From Deltaproteobacteria bacterium (lineage in GTDB: Bacteria; Myxococcota_A; UBA9160; SZUA-336), in NCBI GenBank assembly GCA_029261925.1, contig JAJDAJ010000093.1, positions 1-64,000 on the forward strand: 64,000 nt of DNA, in the 5' to 3' direction. The notes under the pieces are model-generated. The model did not search any database. It worked only from the letters and a program-made list of their open reading frames with translations, and was not told the DNA's origin. The position numbers and the translations under genes are program-made. Within the stretch, counting starts at the first letter, position 1. Each line of letters begins with the position of its first letter. This document shows, piece after piece, positions 16,943 through 25,167 of this stretch.

Positions 16943-17845
16943 CTACCCTGCCGGCATTCTCGAAGGGGGATGACCGGAAACTGCCCGGGTGACCTCGCCG
17001 CAGACCGTGCGCAGGCGCCGCGCCATGGCCTCGATCCGCGTCGCGCTCAGGCGCCTGGGTAGATCGGTCAGCACGAGCTCGAGTGTGACGCGACCATGGG
17101 CATCGAAGATCGGAGCTGCAATGTGGTGCACGGAGTAGTCTCTGCCCGTGTGGAGCTCCAGGAGCTGGAGCTCGTCCTCCGAGAACGATCTCGTCGCGCG
17201 GCTCACGACGGCCCGCGCCTCGGGGTCGAACGGATTCTCCCGGAGCCTCAGGATCGGCTCCCGCAGGCGCGCCATGGCGCGGCCCCGAAGGACGACCGAG
17301 TAGCCACGTTCGCGAATCACCACGAAGCCGCTGCGGAGGAATGCGAGCTTCCTCGGACCCAGGTCGAGTGATTCGAGCCATTGCTCCCGCCGCTCCTCGG
17401 GAGCAAAGGCCCAGTGCGTCGGCCCGAAGCAGGGCAGGTGCGGGGAGCGGATCCCGACCTGCGAGAGATGATGATCGGACCCCAGGGCGCCCGACGCAGC
17501 GATCACGAGGATGCCCTCCTCGCTGATCGCGACGGCACTGCACTGTACGCCGAGCTCCTCGGCCAGCGCGTCGCTCGCCCGGTGAGCTCTCCCCACCACG
17601 GAGTGCCTCATGATGGCCGACTGGCCGATGGCCACGAGCCCCAGGCCGAGCGCATACGTCCCGTGGTTCGGGTGGCGCTCCACGTATCCGCCGTGGACGA
17701 GGGCGCGGAGCACGCGCAGCAGAGAGCTGGCGTTGACGCCGAGCCGCCGGGCCAGCTCCGAGAGCGTGAAGGTCTCGGAGGGATGGGCCGCCAGGTAGTC
17801 GAGCGTCTGGACTACGCGAAGGGCTGCGGGAGCGAGCTGTTCCAT
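16943..17845 (-). CDS. IclR-family transcriptional regulator
   Basis: The product is 300 residues from the ATG at 17845. The upstream in-frame reading covers the neighbouring MaoC gene on the same strand and was rejected. The N-terminal winged HTH (TLSELARRLGVNASSLLRVL, ~27-46) is followed by the IclR effector-binding GAF-like domain (~80-290). This family controls aromatic and carboxylate catabolism, usually binding short palindromes near divergent promoters. It lies at the left edge of the accessory catabolic region, downstream of a MaoC gene on the same strand. The shared CATATATGAAA motifs at 18459 and 29119 are candidate targets only. Confidence 0.9.
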   Translation of the reverse strand: MEQLAPAALRVVQTLDYLAAHPSETFTLSELARRLGVNASSLLRVLRALVHGGYVERHPNHGTYALGLGLVAIGQSAIMRHSVVGRAHRASDALAEELGVQCSAVAISEEGILVIAASGALGSDHHLSQVGIRSPHLPCFGPTHWAFAPEERREQWLESLDLGPRKLAFLRSGFVVIRERGYSVVLRGRAMARLREPILRLRENPFDPEARAVVSRATRSFSEDELQLLELHTGRDYSVHHIAAPIFDAHGRVTLELVLTDLPRRLSATRIEAMARRLRTVCGEVTRAVSGHPPSRMPAG

Positions 17846-17928
17846 GGCCTTCGGGCCCTCTCCGGGGCTCCCGTACCTCCCCCGGGACTGCCACGCTGCA
17901 GGGCCCGGAGTCCGGTCACGGACCGGGC

Positions 17929-18399
17929 CTAGACATAGAGGACCTGCATCCCGTAGCGGAGGGCCGGCTTCTCCTGTCCGACGATTCCCACCTCGACCTG
18001 CGCGGTGACGAGGGTCCCCTTCGACCTCGCCTCGGCTCTGACCACGCGGCTGCGCGCCCGGATGGAGCAGCCGACGCGCACAGGCGAGAGGAACCTGAAG
18101 CTCTCGGCGCCGTAGTTGATGCCGCTGCTGTGACCCTTGACCTCGATCGGACGAGGAACCGACTGGTGCATCAGGGACAGCACGAGATTGCCGTGTGCGA
18201 CAGGTGCACCGAACGGGCTCTCCGCCCTGCAGCGCTCGACGTCCACGTGGATCCACTGGCGGTCGCCGGTCAGGTCCGCGAATGCGTCGACGAGCTCCTG
18301 CGTGATGGCGACCGCCTTGCCCCAGGGCCCGAAGTCCGCGGAGGCAGCCGCGTTGAGGGCGTCGATGTCCTCGAAGTCGATGGGCTCCAAGGCGCGCAT
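17929..18399 (-). CDS. MaoC-like (R)-specific enoyl-CoA hydratase
   Basis: The product is 156 residues, a single hot-dog domain. The hydratase motif reads FADLTGDRQWIHVDVERC (~41-58), with catalytic Asp and His in the expected spacing, then a conserved GAPVAHG turn. It would hydrate an enoyl-CoA intermediate. It is transcribed away from the aldolase gene, across a 146-base divergent region, and lies directly upstream of the IclR regulator on the same strand (83-base gap). The two could be co-transcribed. Confidence 0.88.
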   Translation of the reverse strand: MRALEPIDFEDIDALNAAASADFGPWGKAVAITQELVDAFADLTGDRQWIHVDVERCRAESPFGAPVAHGNLVLSLMHQSVPRPIEVKGHSSGINYGAESFRFLSPVRVGCSIRARSRVVRAEARSKGTLVTAQVEVGIVGQEKPALRYGMQVLYV

Positions 18400-18458
18400 T
18401 CTACCATGGCCAGTCCTGATCGAGACGGGCTCGGCTATACTCTATGCCCTGATCATTG

Positions 18459-18469
18459 CATATATGAAA
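18459..18469 (+). promoter_or_regulatory. 11-base motif CATATATGAAA, copy 1
   Basis: The motif CATATATGAAA contains the 8-base palindrome CATATATG. It lies in the divergent region between the MaoC gene (start 18399) and the aldolase (start 18546). An identical 11-mer sits in the divergent region at 29119-29129. A TATACT hexamer (18436-18441) just upstream could be a -10 element. It is a candidate operator for the local IclR or another regulator, by inference. Confidence 0.4.
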
Positions 18470-18545
18470 CACCGTCGATCGTGGATCCGATGACCTGGGC
18501 ATGTGAAGATGGTGTCGCCATGCCGAGCCCCGCTCCGGGTCCACG

Positions 18546-19325
18546 ATGAACGATCTGATGAAGAAGAAGCTCGATGCGAACGAGCTGATTCTCTGCCTCA
18601 GCCTCTCGCAGGCCCGGACGGTCGACATCCCGATGATGGCGGCGGCGTGCGGCTTCGACGCCATCTATGTCGACCTCGAGCACACCGCGACGTCCCTGGA
18701 GACCGCGGCAATGCTCTGCGCGGCATCGGTCGGCTTCGGACTGATCCCGATGGTGCGCGTGCCCTCGCACGATCACCAGTACATGACGCGCGTGATCGAC
18801 ACCGGGGCGATGGGTGTGATCGTTCCGCACGTGGACACCCGTGCCGAGGCCGAGCACATCGTCGACGTCTGCAGGTTCCCTCCGGTGGGTCATCGTTCCA
18901 TCTCCGGCCCCGGCCCGGTGAGCCGCTATCGAGCCATGTCGCCGGCGGAGAACGTCGAGTACATGAACCGACAGACGATCGTCGCCGCCATGCTCGAGAC
19001 GCCGGGGGCGATCGATCGGGCAGACGAGATCGCCTCGGTGCCGGGGCTCGACATGGTCCTGATCGGGACCCACGATCTCACCGCGGAGATGGGAATCCTC
19101 GGCCAGTTCGAGGACGCGCGATTCGGGGACGCCATGAAGGCCGCGGCGGCGGCCTGCCGGAGACACGGCAAGGTGATGGGGGTTGCGGGCATCCGCGATC
19201 TCGCGCTCCTGGGAGAGCTCGTTGCCCTGGGCGTGCGCTTCATCAGCGCCGGCACGGACGCGGGATTCTTCGTGGAGGCGGCCCGGGCCCAGGCGGGCAG
19301 GCTGCGAGGCATCCCGGTCGAGTAG
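18546..19325 (+). CDS. HpcH/HpaI-family aldolase
   Basis: The product is 259 residues. It matches the class II, metal-dependent HpcH/HpaI aldolase or citrate-lyase-beta-like TIM barrel: a DAIYVDLEHTA strand with the metal-proximal Glu, GAMGVIVPHVDT, METPGAIDRADEI-type acidic strand (AAMLETPGAIDRADEIAS) and GTHDLTAEMG. The family cleaves 4-hydroxy-2-oxoacids to pyruvate and an aldehyde. The canonical KxRxxG-type N-terminus is partly altered, so the substrate may differ. It begins a plus-strand run of five closely spaced genes (18546-23438) and probably shares their transcript. Confidence 0.87.
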   Translation: MNDLMKKKLDANELILCLSLSQARTVDIPMMAAACGFDAIYVDLEHTATSLETAAMLCAASVGFGLIPMVRVPSHDHQYMTRVIDTGAMGVIVPHVDTRAEAEHIVDVCRFPPVGHRSISGPGPVSRYRAMSPAENVEYMNRQTIVAAMLETPGAIDRADEIASVPGLDMVLIGTHDLTAEMGILGQFEDARFGDAMKAAAAACRRHGKVMGVAGIRDLALLGELVALGVRFISAGTDAGFFVEAARAQAGRLRGIPVE

Positions 19326-19341
19326 GCAACGGGAGGAAGCG

Positions 19342-20469
19342 ATGACCACCGAGATCCACCGGGCGCGGATCAGGCAGCCGATGGCCTGGCGAGGCAGCGA
19401 CTTCTCGGGCAAGGACGACATCAGCTACGACCTCTCCCCGGGTCAGGCGCTGGCCCTGGAGGAGATCCTGGAGCGCACGGCGGCGATCGAGCGGGACGCG
19501 ATCGGTCGCGAGCACTGCGGCCATCCCGCTCTCGACGGGGCACTCGCCACGGTCTACGAGGAGATCCTCCGCGGCCGCGGGCTGGTCGTCGTCCGGGGCT
19601 TTCCGGTCGCGGGACACACCGTCGAGGAGATCGAGCGGATCTACTGGGCGTTCTGCACGCACTTCGGGCAGCTGCTGTCCCACAATTCGTTCGGGCAGCG
19701 CATGGTCCGCGTGTTCGAGAGCCCGCTGCCGGGCGGCGTGCAGCCGGCGCGGGGGACGAAGTCCCGGGCGGAGCTGGCGATGCACAACGACGCCGCGGAC
19801 ATCTTCGGACTGCTATGTGTGCACCAGGCGAAGCAGGGCGGGGAGAGCCAGTACTCGAGCGGCCCGGCGGCGCACGACGCGATTCGCGAGTCGCATCCGG
19901 AGATCCTGCCGATCCTCTATCGCGGCTTTCCTCACCATCGCCGCAGCGAGCAGCCGGACGATCAGCCGGACGTCACGCCCTACGACGTTCCGATCTTCTC
20001 GAACGTCGACGGCTCGATCTGCATCAACTTCACCTACAGCAGCATCCTGCCCGCCCTGCACGAGCTCGGCCGCGCGTTCACGCCGGAAGAGACGGAGGCG
20101 ATCGACATCCTGCGAGAGACCCTGGTGGCGCAGCAGATCGAGTTCCGGCTGGAGTCCGGAGAGGCCGCGTTCGCGAACAACTACGCGATGTGCCACTCGC
20201 GATCCGACTTCGTCGACGGTGATACACCCGGGACCCGCAGGCTCCTCCTGCGCGCCTGGATGGAGGTCTCCGCGGCGGACCGGCGACTCCCGGTGGGCCG
20301 GGAGTTCTTCCACATGGAGAACGCCGGGGGCAGACTCGGCTACGACCCGGTTCCCGGCCGCGCGGAGCGGATCGCCTCGAACGACTACGACCACGTCTCC
20401 GAGGAGCTGGCCAATCTGTTCAAGACCGCCCAGGCAAAGCCGGGGAGCGCCCGGGTAGAGCGCAAGTGA
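19342..20469 (+). CDS. TauD/TfdA-family 2-oxoglutarate/Fe(II) dioxygenase
   Basis: The product is 375 residues. The ATG at 19342 follows a GGGAGGA ribosome site. It has a jelly-roll fold with the iron triad as H-x-D in AMHNDAAD (~148-150) and the distal His in CHSRSDF (~284), and the 2-oxoglutarate-binding Arg in GTRRLLLRAW. It would hydroxylate a substrate, using 2-oxoglutarate and O2. The next gene's GTG start overlaps its TGA, so the two are translationally coupled. A second, more distant TauD-type gene lies at 46900-47817. Confidence 0.88.
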   Translation: MTTEIHRARIRQPMAWRGSDFSGKDDISYDLSPGQALALEEILERTAAIERDAIGREHCGHPALDGALATVYEEILRGRGLVVVRGFPVAGHTVEEIERIYWAFCTHFGQLLSHNSFGQRMVRVFESPLPGGVQPARGTKSRAELAMHNDAADIFGLLCVHQAKQGGESQYSSGPAAHDAIRESHPEILPILYRGFPHHRRSEQPDDQPDVTPYDVPIFSNVDGSICINFTYSSILPALHELGRAFTPEETEAIDILRETLVAQQIEFRLESGEAAFANNYAMCHSRSDFVDGDTPGTRRLLLRAWMEVSAADRRLPVGREFFHMENAGGRLGYDPVPGRAERIASNDYDHVSEELANLFKTAQAKPGSARVERK

Positions 20470-21551
20470 GCCGACCGGGGCGAATCGTCTACTTCGACGC
20501 GTGGACCGATCCGGTGGCCGGGGAGATCCTGGCCGCCGCAGCCGACGTCGAGCTGGTGCGGCTCGAGCTGGACGGTGACGGGTGCACGAACTGGACGGAG
20601 CTGGCCCGCACGCACGGCTACCAGGCCCTGACGCGCAGCGAGGCCCGGAGCCGGCCGGAGCGGGGCGAGCAGTGGCTTCCGGGAGCCGCACTCGTCGCCC
20701 GCTGTCCGCATCTGCTCGCCGTCTGCTCGGCGGGGGCGGGATACGACGTGGTCGACGTCGACGCGTGCACGGCTGCCGGAGTCATCGTCTGCAACAACGC
20801 TGGCCCGGGGGCGGAGGCGGTCGCGGAGCACGTCCTGGGATTCATGCTCGCGCTGTCGAAGAAGATCGCCCTCGGGGATCGCATGATCCGGCGCGGCCCG
20901 CTCGCGGACCGGATGGTCCTCAGGGGCAACGAGATCCGCGGCAAGACGCTCGGCGTGGTGGGCATCGGAAAGATCGGCGCACGGCTCACCGAGCTGTGCC
21001 GGGGTCCGTTCGACATGAACGTTGTGGCCCACGATCCGTTCCTCGGTGCGGACGAGATCGCATCCCACGGAGCCCGGAAGGTCGAGCTGGGTGAGCTCCT
21101 CGAGGAAGCCGACTTCGTCGCCGTGAGCTGTCCCCTCACCGCCGAGACGGCCGGTCTGTTCGGAGCCGACGAGTTCGCGCAGATGAAGCCGACCGCGTTC
21201 TTCATCTCGACGGCTCGGGGTGAGGTGCATGACGAGGCCGCGCTGGTCCAGGCACTCGAGACCGGACGCATCGCCGGTGCGGGGATCGACGTCTTTCACC
21301 AGGAGCCTCCGCCGCACGACCACCCGCTGCTCGGGCTGGACAGCGTCGTCGCGACCCCCCACACGGCGGGGATCACGCGGGAGTCCGCACACGCGATCGC
21401 CGTCGCCACCGCACAGCAGTGGATCGCGATCTTCGAGGGCGCGGTTCCACCGCGCATCGTCAACCCCGAGGTCTGGCCCCGCTATTCCGAGCGCTTCGAG
21501 GAGATGCTCGGCTTTCGACCGGCCGCGCTGGATGCAGGAGAGTCTCGATGA
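20466..21551 (+). CDS. D-isomer-specific 2-hydroxyacid dehydrogenase
   Basis: The product is 361 residues from a GTG start that overlaps the previous stop (GTGA). It has the NAD-binding Rossmann motif LGVVGIGKIGARL (~163) and the catalytic Arg-Glu-His triad in ISTARGEVHDE, HQEPPP and TPHTAGIT. The enzyme interconverts a 2-oxoacid and (R)-2-hydroxyacid with NAD(P)H. It is placed between an oxygenase and a SnoaL-like protein and again coupled by overlap (ATGA at 21548), so it belongs to the same pathway. Confidence 0.9.
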   Translation: MSRPGRIVYFDAWTDPVAGEILAAAADVELVRLELDGDGCTNWTELARTHGYQALTRSEARSRPERGEQWLPGAALVARCPHLLAVCSAGAGYDVVDVDACTAAGVIVCNNAGPGAEAVAEHVLGFMLALSKKIALGDRMIRRGPLADRMVLRGNEIRGKTLGVVGIGKIGARLTELCRGPFDMNVVAHDPFLGADEIASHGARKVELGELLEEADFVAVSCPLTAETAGLFGADEFAQMKPTAFFISTARGEVHDEAALVQALETGRIAGAGIDVFHQEPPPHDHPLLGLDSVVATPHTAGITRESAHAIAVATAQQWIAIFEGAVPPRIVNPEVWPRYSERFEEMLGFRPAALDAGESR

Positions 21552-22573
21552 GCCGGATGCAGGACCTGCTTCCCGCGTACCGGAAGCTCTGGGAGCCTGC
21601 CGGCGGGGGGGAGCGAGCTCAGCGCAGCGACGCCTACGGAGACTGGTACGCGCAGGACATCCATTCCTTTCTTCCGGGGACCTGGGTGATCGCGGGTCAC
21701 CACCGCGGACATGCGGAGATCCTCGAGCTCTTCGAGGCGGTCCGGCGGGTCTGGACCGTGCGCTCGGTCTTCCACCACAACAACTACTGGGTGGGGGAGG
21801 ACACGATCTGCACCGAGTGGTTCTCGACGAACGGGGTCTTCACCGGTCAGAGGTGTCGCAACAGCGGACTCACGCGCCACAGCTTCGTCGGGGACCGGGC
21901 CGTGGAGTGGCAGGAGTACACCGACAGCGAGTTCTTCGAGGAGATGCACGCCGGCTGGAGAGACGTGGTGGGCCCCGAGTTGGGAGCCCATCTGTCCCGC
22001 TACGATCGAAGCGGCCCGCCGTGGTACCCCGATCCCGCGCAGAACGAGTGGCCTCTCGAGACGTCGCTCGGCGACGGCCGCAGCTCTGCGCCGGAGGGAA
22101 TGCGGAAGCGACTCGACGCGTCCATGCGCTTCTGGGAGGCGCCGAGGAGCGCGTCTCGCGACCTGTTCGCGGACGACGTGGACGTCCACTTTCAGGGGCG
22201 GTCGTGGCCGCTCGGCGGACACCATCGCGGCCGGGAGGGCGTCGAGCGCCTCTTCGAGGTCGCGAGCAGGATCTGGCCCGAGCCCTCGGAGATCGTGAAG
22301 ACCGAGTTCTGGGCCAATGACGACAGCGTGCTGGTCCACTGGTTCAGCCGCAACGAGACCTGGAAGGGCCAGCCCTGTCGGAACAGCGGGTGGGCGGTGT
22401 GGCAGTTCGCAGGGGAGCGGGTCGTCCGCTGGCGCAACTACGTGGACACGAGCTTCTACGCCGAGGTACACGATGGCTGGAGAGAGGCCGTGGGCCGCGG
22501 TCTGGGGCAGGGGCTGCCCAACTGGCCACTGCCGGGGGACGTGAAGTACCCGGATCCAATGGCGCACGAGTGA
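21548..22573 (+). CDS. Tandem two-domain SnoaL-like (NTF2-fold) protein
   Basis: The product is 341 residues, starting at an ATG that overlaps the preceding stop. It contains two copies of a SnoaL/NTF2-like domain (about 1-155 and 175-325). Both carry GHHRG, LFE, WFSxN, GQxCRNSG and HxGWRxxVG landmarks in the same order. Proteins of this fold act as polyketide cyclases, epoxide hydrolases, ketosteroid isomerases or non-catalytic partners. A tandem fusion usually implies that one polypeptide forms what is otherwise a homodimer. The catalytic residue is not identifiable by eye. It is coupled to the 2-hydroxyacid dehydrogenase gene. Confidence 0.82.
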   Translation: MSRMQDLLPAYRKLWEPAGGGERAQRSDAYGDWYAQDIHSFLPGTWVIAGHHRGHAEILELFEAVRRVWTVRSVFHHNNYWVGEDTICTEWFSTNGVFTGQRCRNSGLTRHSFVGDRAVEWQEYTDSEFFEEMHAGWRDVVGPELGAHLSRYDRSGPPWYPDPAQNEWPLETSLGDGRSSAPEGMRKRLDASMRFWEAPRSASRDLFADDVDVHFQGRSWPLGGHHRGREGVERLFEVASRIWPEPSEIVKTEFWANDDSVLVHWFSRNETWKGQPCRNSGWAVWQFAGERVVRWRNYVDTSFYAEVHDGWREAVGRGLGQGLPNWPLPGDVKYPDPMAHE

Positions 22574-22613
22574 GTCAGGGTGCGCGGCAGCGTATTCCGG
22601 TAGAGGTGGAGAA

Positions 22614-23438
22614 TTGAAGTACAGCACGATCCAGTACGAGCAACGGGGCCACACCGCGTGCATCACACTCGACCGGCCGGAGCGTCTCAACGCCATCAGT
22701 GACGAGATGATCCGGGAGCTGACCGAGGCGTACGCCACCGTCGAGGACACGGAGAGCGTGTGGGCGCTGATCGTGACCGGAGCCGGTCGAGCGCTCTGCG
22801 TCGGCGCGGATCTGAACAAGGCGGGAACACCGGAGGCCGGCACCTTCTCGGGCGGCGTCGACACCCAGGGACAGCCCATGCTGGGCTCCTACCGCCAGTG
22901 GGATGCGCCGCAGGAGGCGACGCCGCCCTACCTCCAGATGACGAAGCCCGTCATCTGCGCGGTCAACGGCATCGCGACCGGTGCCGGCCTCGACCTGATC
23001 ACGACGGCCGACATCGTGATCGCATCGGATCAGGCGTCCTTCTTCGACCCGCACGTCAGCATCGGTCTCGTCCCGGGTCGGGAGATGGTCCGCCTGGCAA
23101 GGGTGCTGCCCCTGAGCGTCGCGATGCGTGTGGCGCTGCTGGGCAAGCACGAGCGGCTTCCGGTCGAGCGCGCCTACGAGCTGGGGCTCGTGACCGAGAT
23201 CGTCCCGCATGACGGCCTGATGGACCGGGCCTGGGAGATCGCGGAGATCATGAACCGCAACGCGCCGCTGGCGGTTCGCGGGACCCGCCTGGCGATCCGC
23301 AAGGGACTGTCCCTGCCGATCTACGAGGCAGAGCTGCTCTCCGAAGGCTACCGGCTGCGCGTGGCACAGACGGAAGATGCCCTGGAGGGCCCGAAGGCAT
23401 TCCTCGAGAAGCGCGATCCGCACTGGCGAGTCCGCTAG
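22614..23438 (+). CDS. Enoyl-CoA hydratase/isomerase (crotonase family)
   Basis: The product is 274 residues from a TTG start preceded by GAGGTGGAG. Crotonase landmarks: LDRPERLNAISDEM, the first oxyanion-hole segment GAGRALCVGADL (~58), and GIATGAGLDLITTADI (~122). At the usual catalytic Glu region it reads LVPGREMVRLARV. The family hydrates, isomerises or hydrolyses acyl-CoA esters. It ends the plus-strand run that began with the aldolase; the BVMO gene follows after 37 bases. Confidence 0.9.
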   Translation: MKYSTIQYEQRGHTACITLDRPERLNAISDEMIRELTEAYATVEDTESVWALIVTGAGRALCVGADLNKAGTPEAGTFSGGVDTQGQPMLGSYRQWDAPQEATPPYLQMTKPVICAVNGIATGAGLDLITTADIVIASDQASFFDPHVSIGLVPGREMVRLARVLPLSVAMRVALLGKHERLPVERAYELGLVTEIVPHDGLMDRAWEIAEIMNRNAPLAVRGTRLAIRKGLSLPIYEAELLSEGYRLRVAQTEDALEGPKAFLEKRDPHWRVR

Positions 23439-23475
23439 GCCCCCGGCGACGCGGCGGGTGTCAGAATAGGCGGCG

Positions 23476-25140
23476 ATGGCGATGGCTTCCCACGGACGGA
23501 GCGTGACCGGGCGGCCGGCCGGGCCGCCCGCGCTCGACTTCGACGTCGTCGTGGTCGGCGCCGGCATGTCCGGCCTCTACGCCCTGAAGGTGCTGCGCGA
23601 GCAGGGGCTCCGGGTCGTCGTGGTGGAGAAGGCGCCCGGCGTCGGCGGTACCTGGTACTGGAACCGCTATCCGGGCGCGCGCTGTGACGTCCCGAGCCTC
23701 GAGTACTCGTTCGGCTTCGACCCCGATCTGGAGCAGGAGTGGGTGTGGACCGAGCACTTCGCATCGCAGCCCGAGATCGAGCGGTACCTCAACCACATCG
23801 CCGACCGGTACGATCTGCGCCGCGACATCCGGCTGAACACCGCCGTGTGCTCGGCGACGTTCGACGAGGCGAGCGATTCGTGGGCCGTGGAGACCGAGGC
23901 GGGCGACCGCCTCCGTGCTCGCTTCTGCATCATGGCCACCGGTGGCCTGTCCGCTCCGAACCGTCCGCCCTTCCCGGGGATCGACCGCTTCGGGGGCACG
24001 GTCGTCCAGACCAGCCTCTGGCCCGAGCAGGGCGTCGAGCTCGAGGGCAGGCGCATCGGCATCATCGGTACCGGATCTTCGGGTGTGCAGTCGATCCCCG
24101 AGCTGGCCAGGGTGGCCGCGCACCTGACGGTGTTCCAGCGAACGCCGACGTTCACCTGGCCCTCGCACAACAAACTGCTGACGGCCGGGGAGCAGGCCGC
24201 GGTCAAGAAGCGTTACCGGGAGATCCGACGCGAGCAGGCGAGGTCGCCCAGCGGCACCGCCGGCACGACCGGCGCGCTGAGCTTCCAGGTTCCCATCGAC
24301 GACCGTGAGATCCTCGCGAGCACGCCGGAGGAGCGCGAGGCGGTGCTGGGCGAGTTCGGCTTCAGCGCCTGCCGCGTCTGGGTCGATACCGCTCGAGATC
24401 TCGAGGCCAACGAGATGGCCGTCGAGCTCTTCCGCGAGATGGTCCGGCGAACGGTGAAGGACCCGGAGCTGGCCGAGGCACTGTCGCCCCGGGGCTATCC
24501 GCTGGGCTGCAAGCGGCCGGTGATCGACGCGGGCTACTTCGACACGTTCAACCGCGACAATGTGAGCCTCGTCGATCTCCGGGAGGACGGGATCGAGGAG
24601 ATCACGTCCACCGGCATCCGCACCGCGCAGGGTCACGTGGAGCTCGACGTGATCGTGCTCGCCACGGGCTTCGACGCCATGACGGGTGCCCTGACGCGCA
24701 TGGACATCCGCGGGCGCGACGGGCGACTGCTGCGCGACGACTGGGCCGACCGGCCGCGGACGTACCTCGGCGTTTCCATGGCCGGATACCCGAACCTGTT
24801 CGTCAGCGTCGGTCCCGGCAGCCCGTCCGTGCTGGCGAGCTATCCGACCCAGATCGAGCTGCAGCTCGGATGGATCGCCGCGCTCCTGCGCCATGCCTTC
24901 GAGAAGGGCTTCACCTTCGTCGAGGCCGACGCCGCCTACCAGGATGCCTGGTGTGACCACGTCGACGCGGTGGCCGAGGGCACGATGTTCACCGCGCCGA
25001 GCTGCAACTCCTGGTACAACGGTCAGAACGTCGAGGGCAAGCCCCGCGTGTTCCTTCCGTACGCCGGCGGTCTGACGGTCTACATGGAGCGCTGCAACGC
25101 CGCCGCCGGCAACGGGTACGAGGGATTCTCGATCCGTTGA
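23476..25140 (+). CDS. Flavin monooxygenase, BVMO-like with altered fingerprint
   Basis: The product is 554 residues, cyclohexanone-monooxygenase-like without a long N-terminal extension. It carries VVVVGAGMSGLYAL (FAD, ~25), GGTWYWNRYPGARCD and GIIGTGSSGVQ (NADPH, ~194). The BVMO fingerprint reads FGGTVVQTSLWP (~171), so the normally invariant His is Gln while Phe, Gly, Trp and Pro are kept. Oxygenation of a cyclic ketone is expected, but the altered fingerprint may change NADPH handling or uncouple the reaction. The gene follows the crotonase gene closely and runs convergent to the acyl-CoA ligase operon. Confidence 0.88.
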   Translation: MAMASHGRSVTGRPAGPPALDFDVVVVGAGMSGLYALKVLREQGLRVVVVEKAPGVGGTWYWNRYPGARCDVPSLEYSFGFDPDLEQEWVWTEHFASQPEIERYLNHIADRYDLRRDIRLNTAVCSATFDEASDSWAVETEAGDRLRARFCIMATGGLSAPNRPPFPGIDRFGGTVVQTSLWPEQGVELEGRRIGIIGTGSSGVQSIPELARVAAHLTVFQRTPTFTWPSHNKLLTAGEQAAVKKRYREIRREQARSPSGTAGTTGALSFQVPIDDREILASTPEEREAVLGEFGFSACRVWVDTARDLEANEMAVELFREMVRRTVKDPELAEALSPRGYPLGCKRPVIDAGYFDTFNRDNVSLVDLREDGIEEITSTGIRTAQGHVELDVIVLATGFDAMTGALTRMDIRGRDGRLLRDDWADRPRTYLGVSMAGYPNLFVSVGPGSPSVLASYPTQIELQLGWIAALLRHAFEKGFTFVEADAAYQDAWCDHVDAVAEGTMFTAPSCNSWYNGQNVEGKPRVFLPYAGGLTVYMERCNAAAGNGYEGFSIR

Positions 25141-25167
25141 CCCGCCGCGCAGGTCAGCCCGCGTAGC

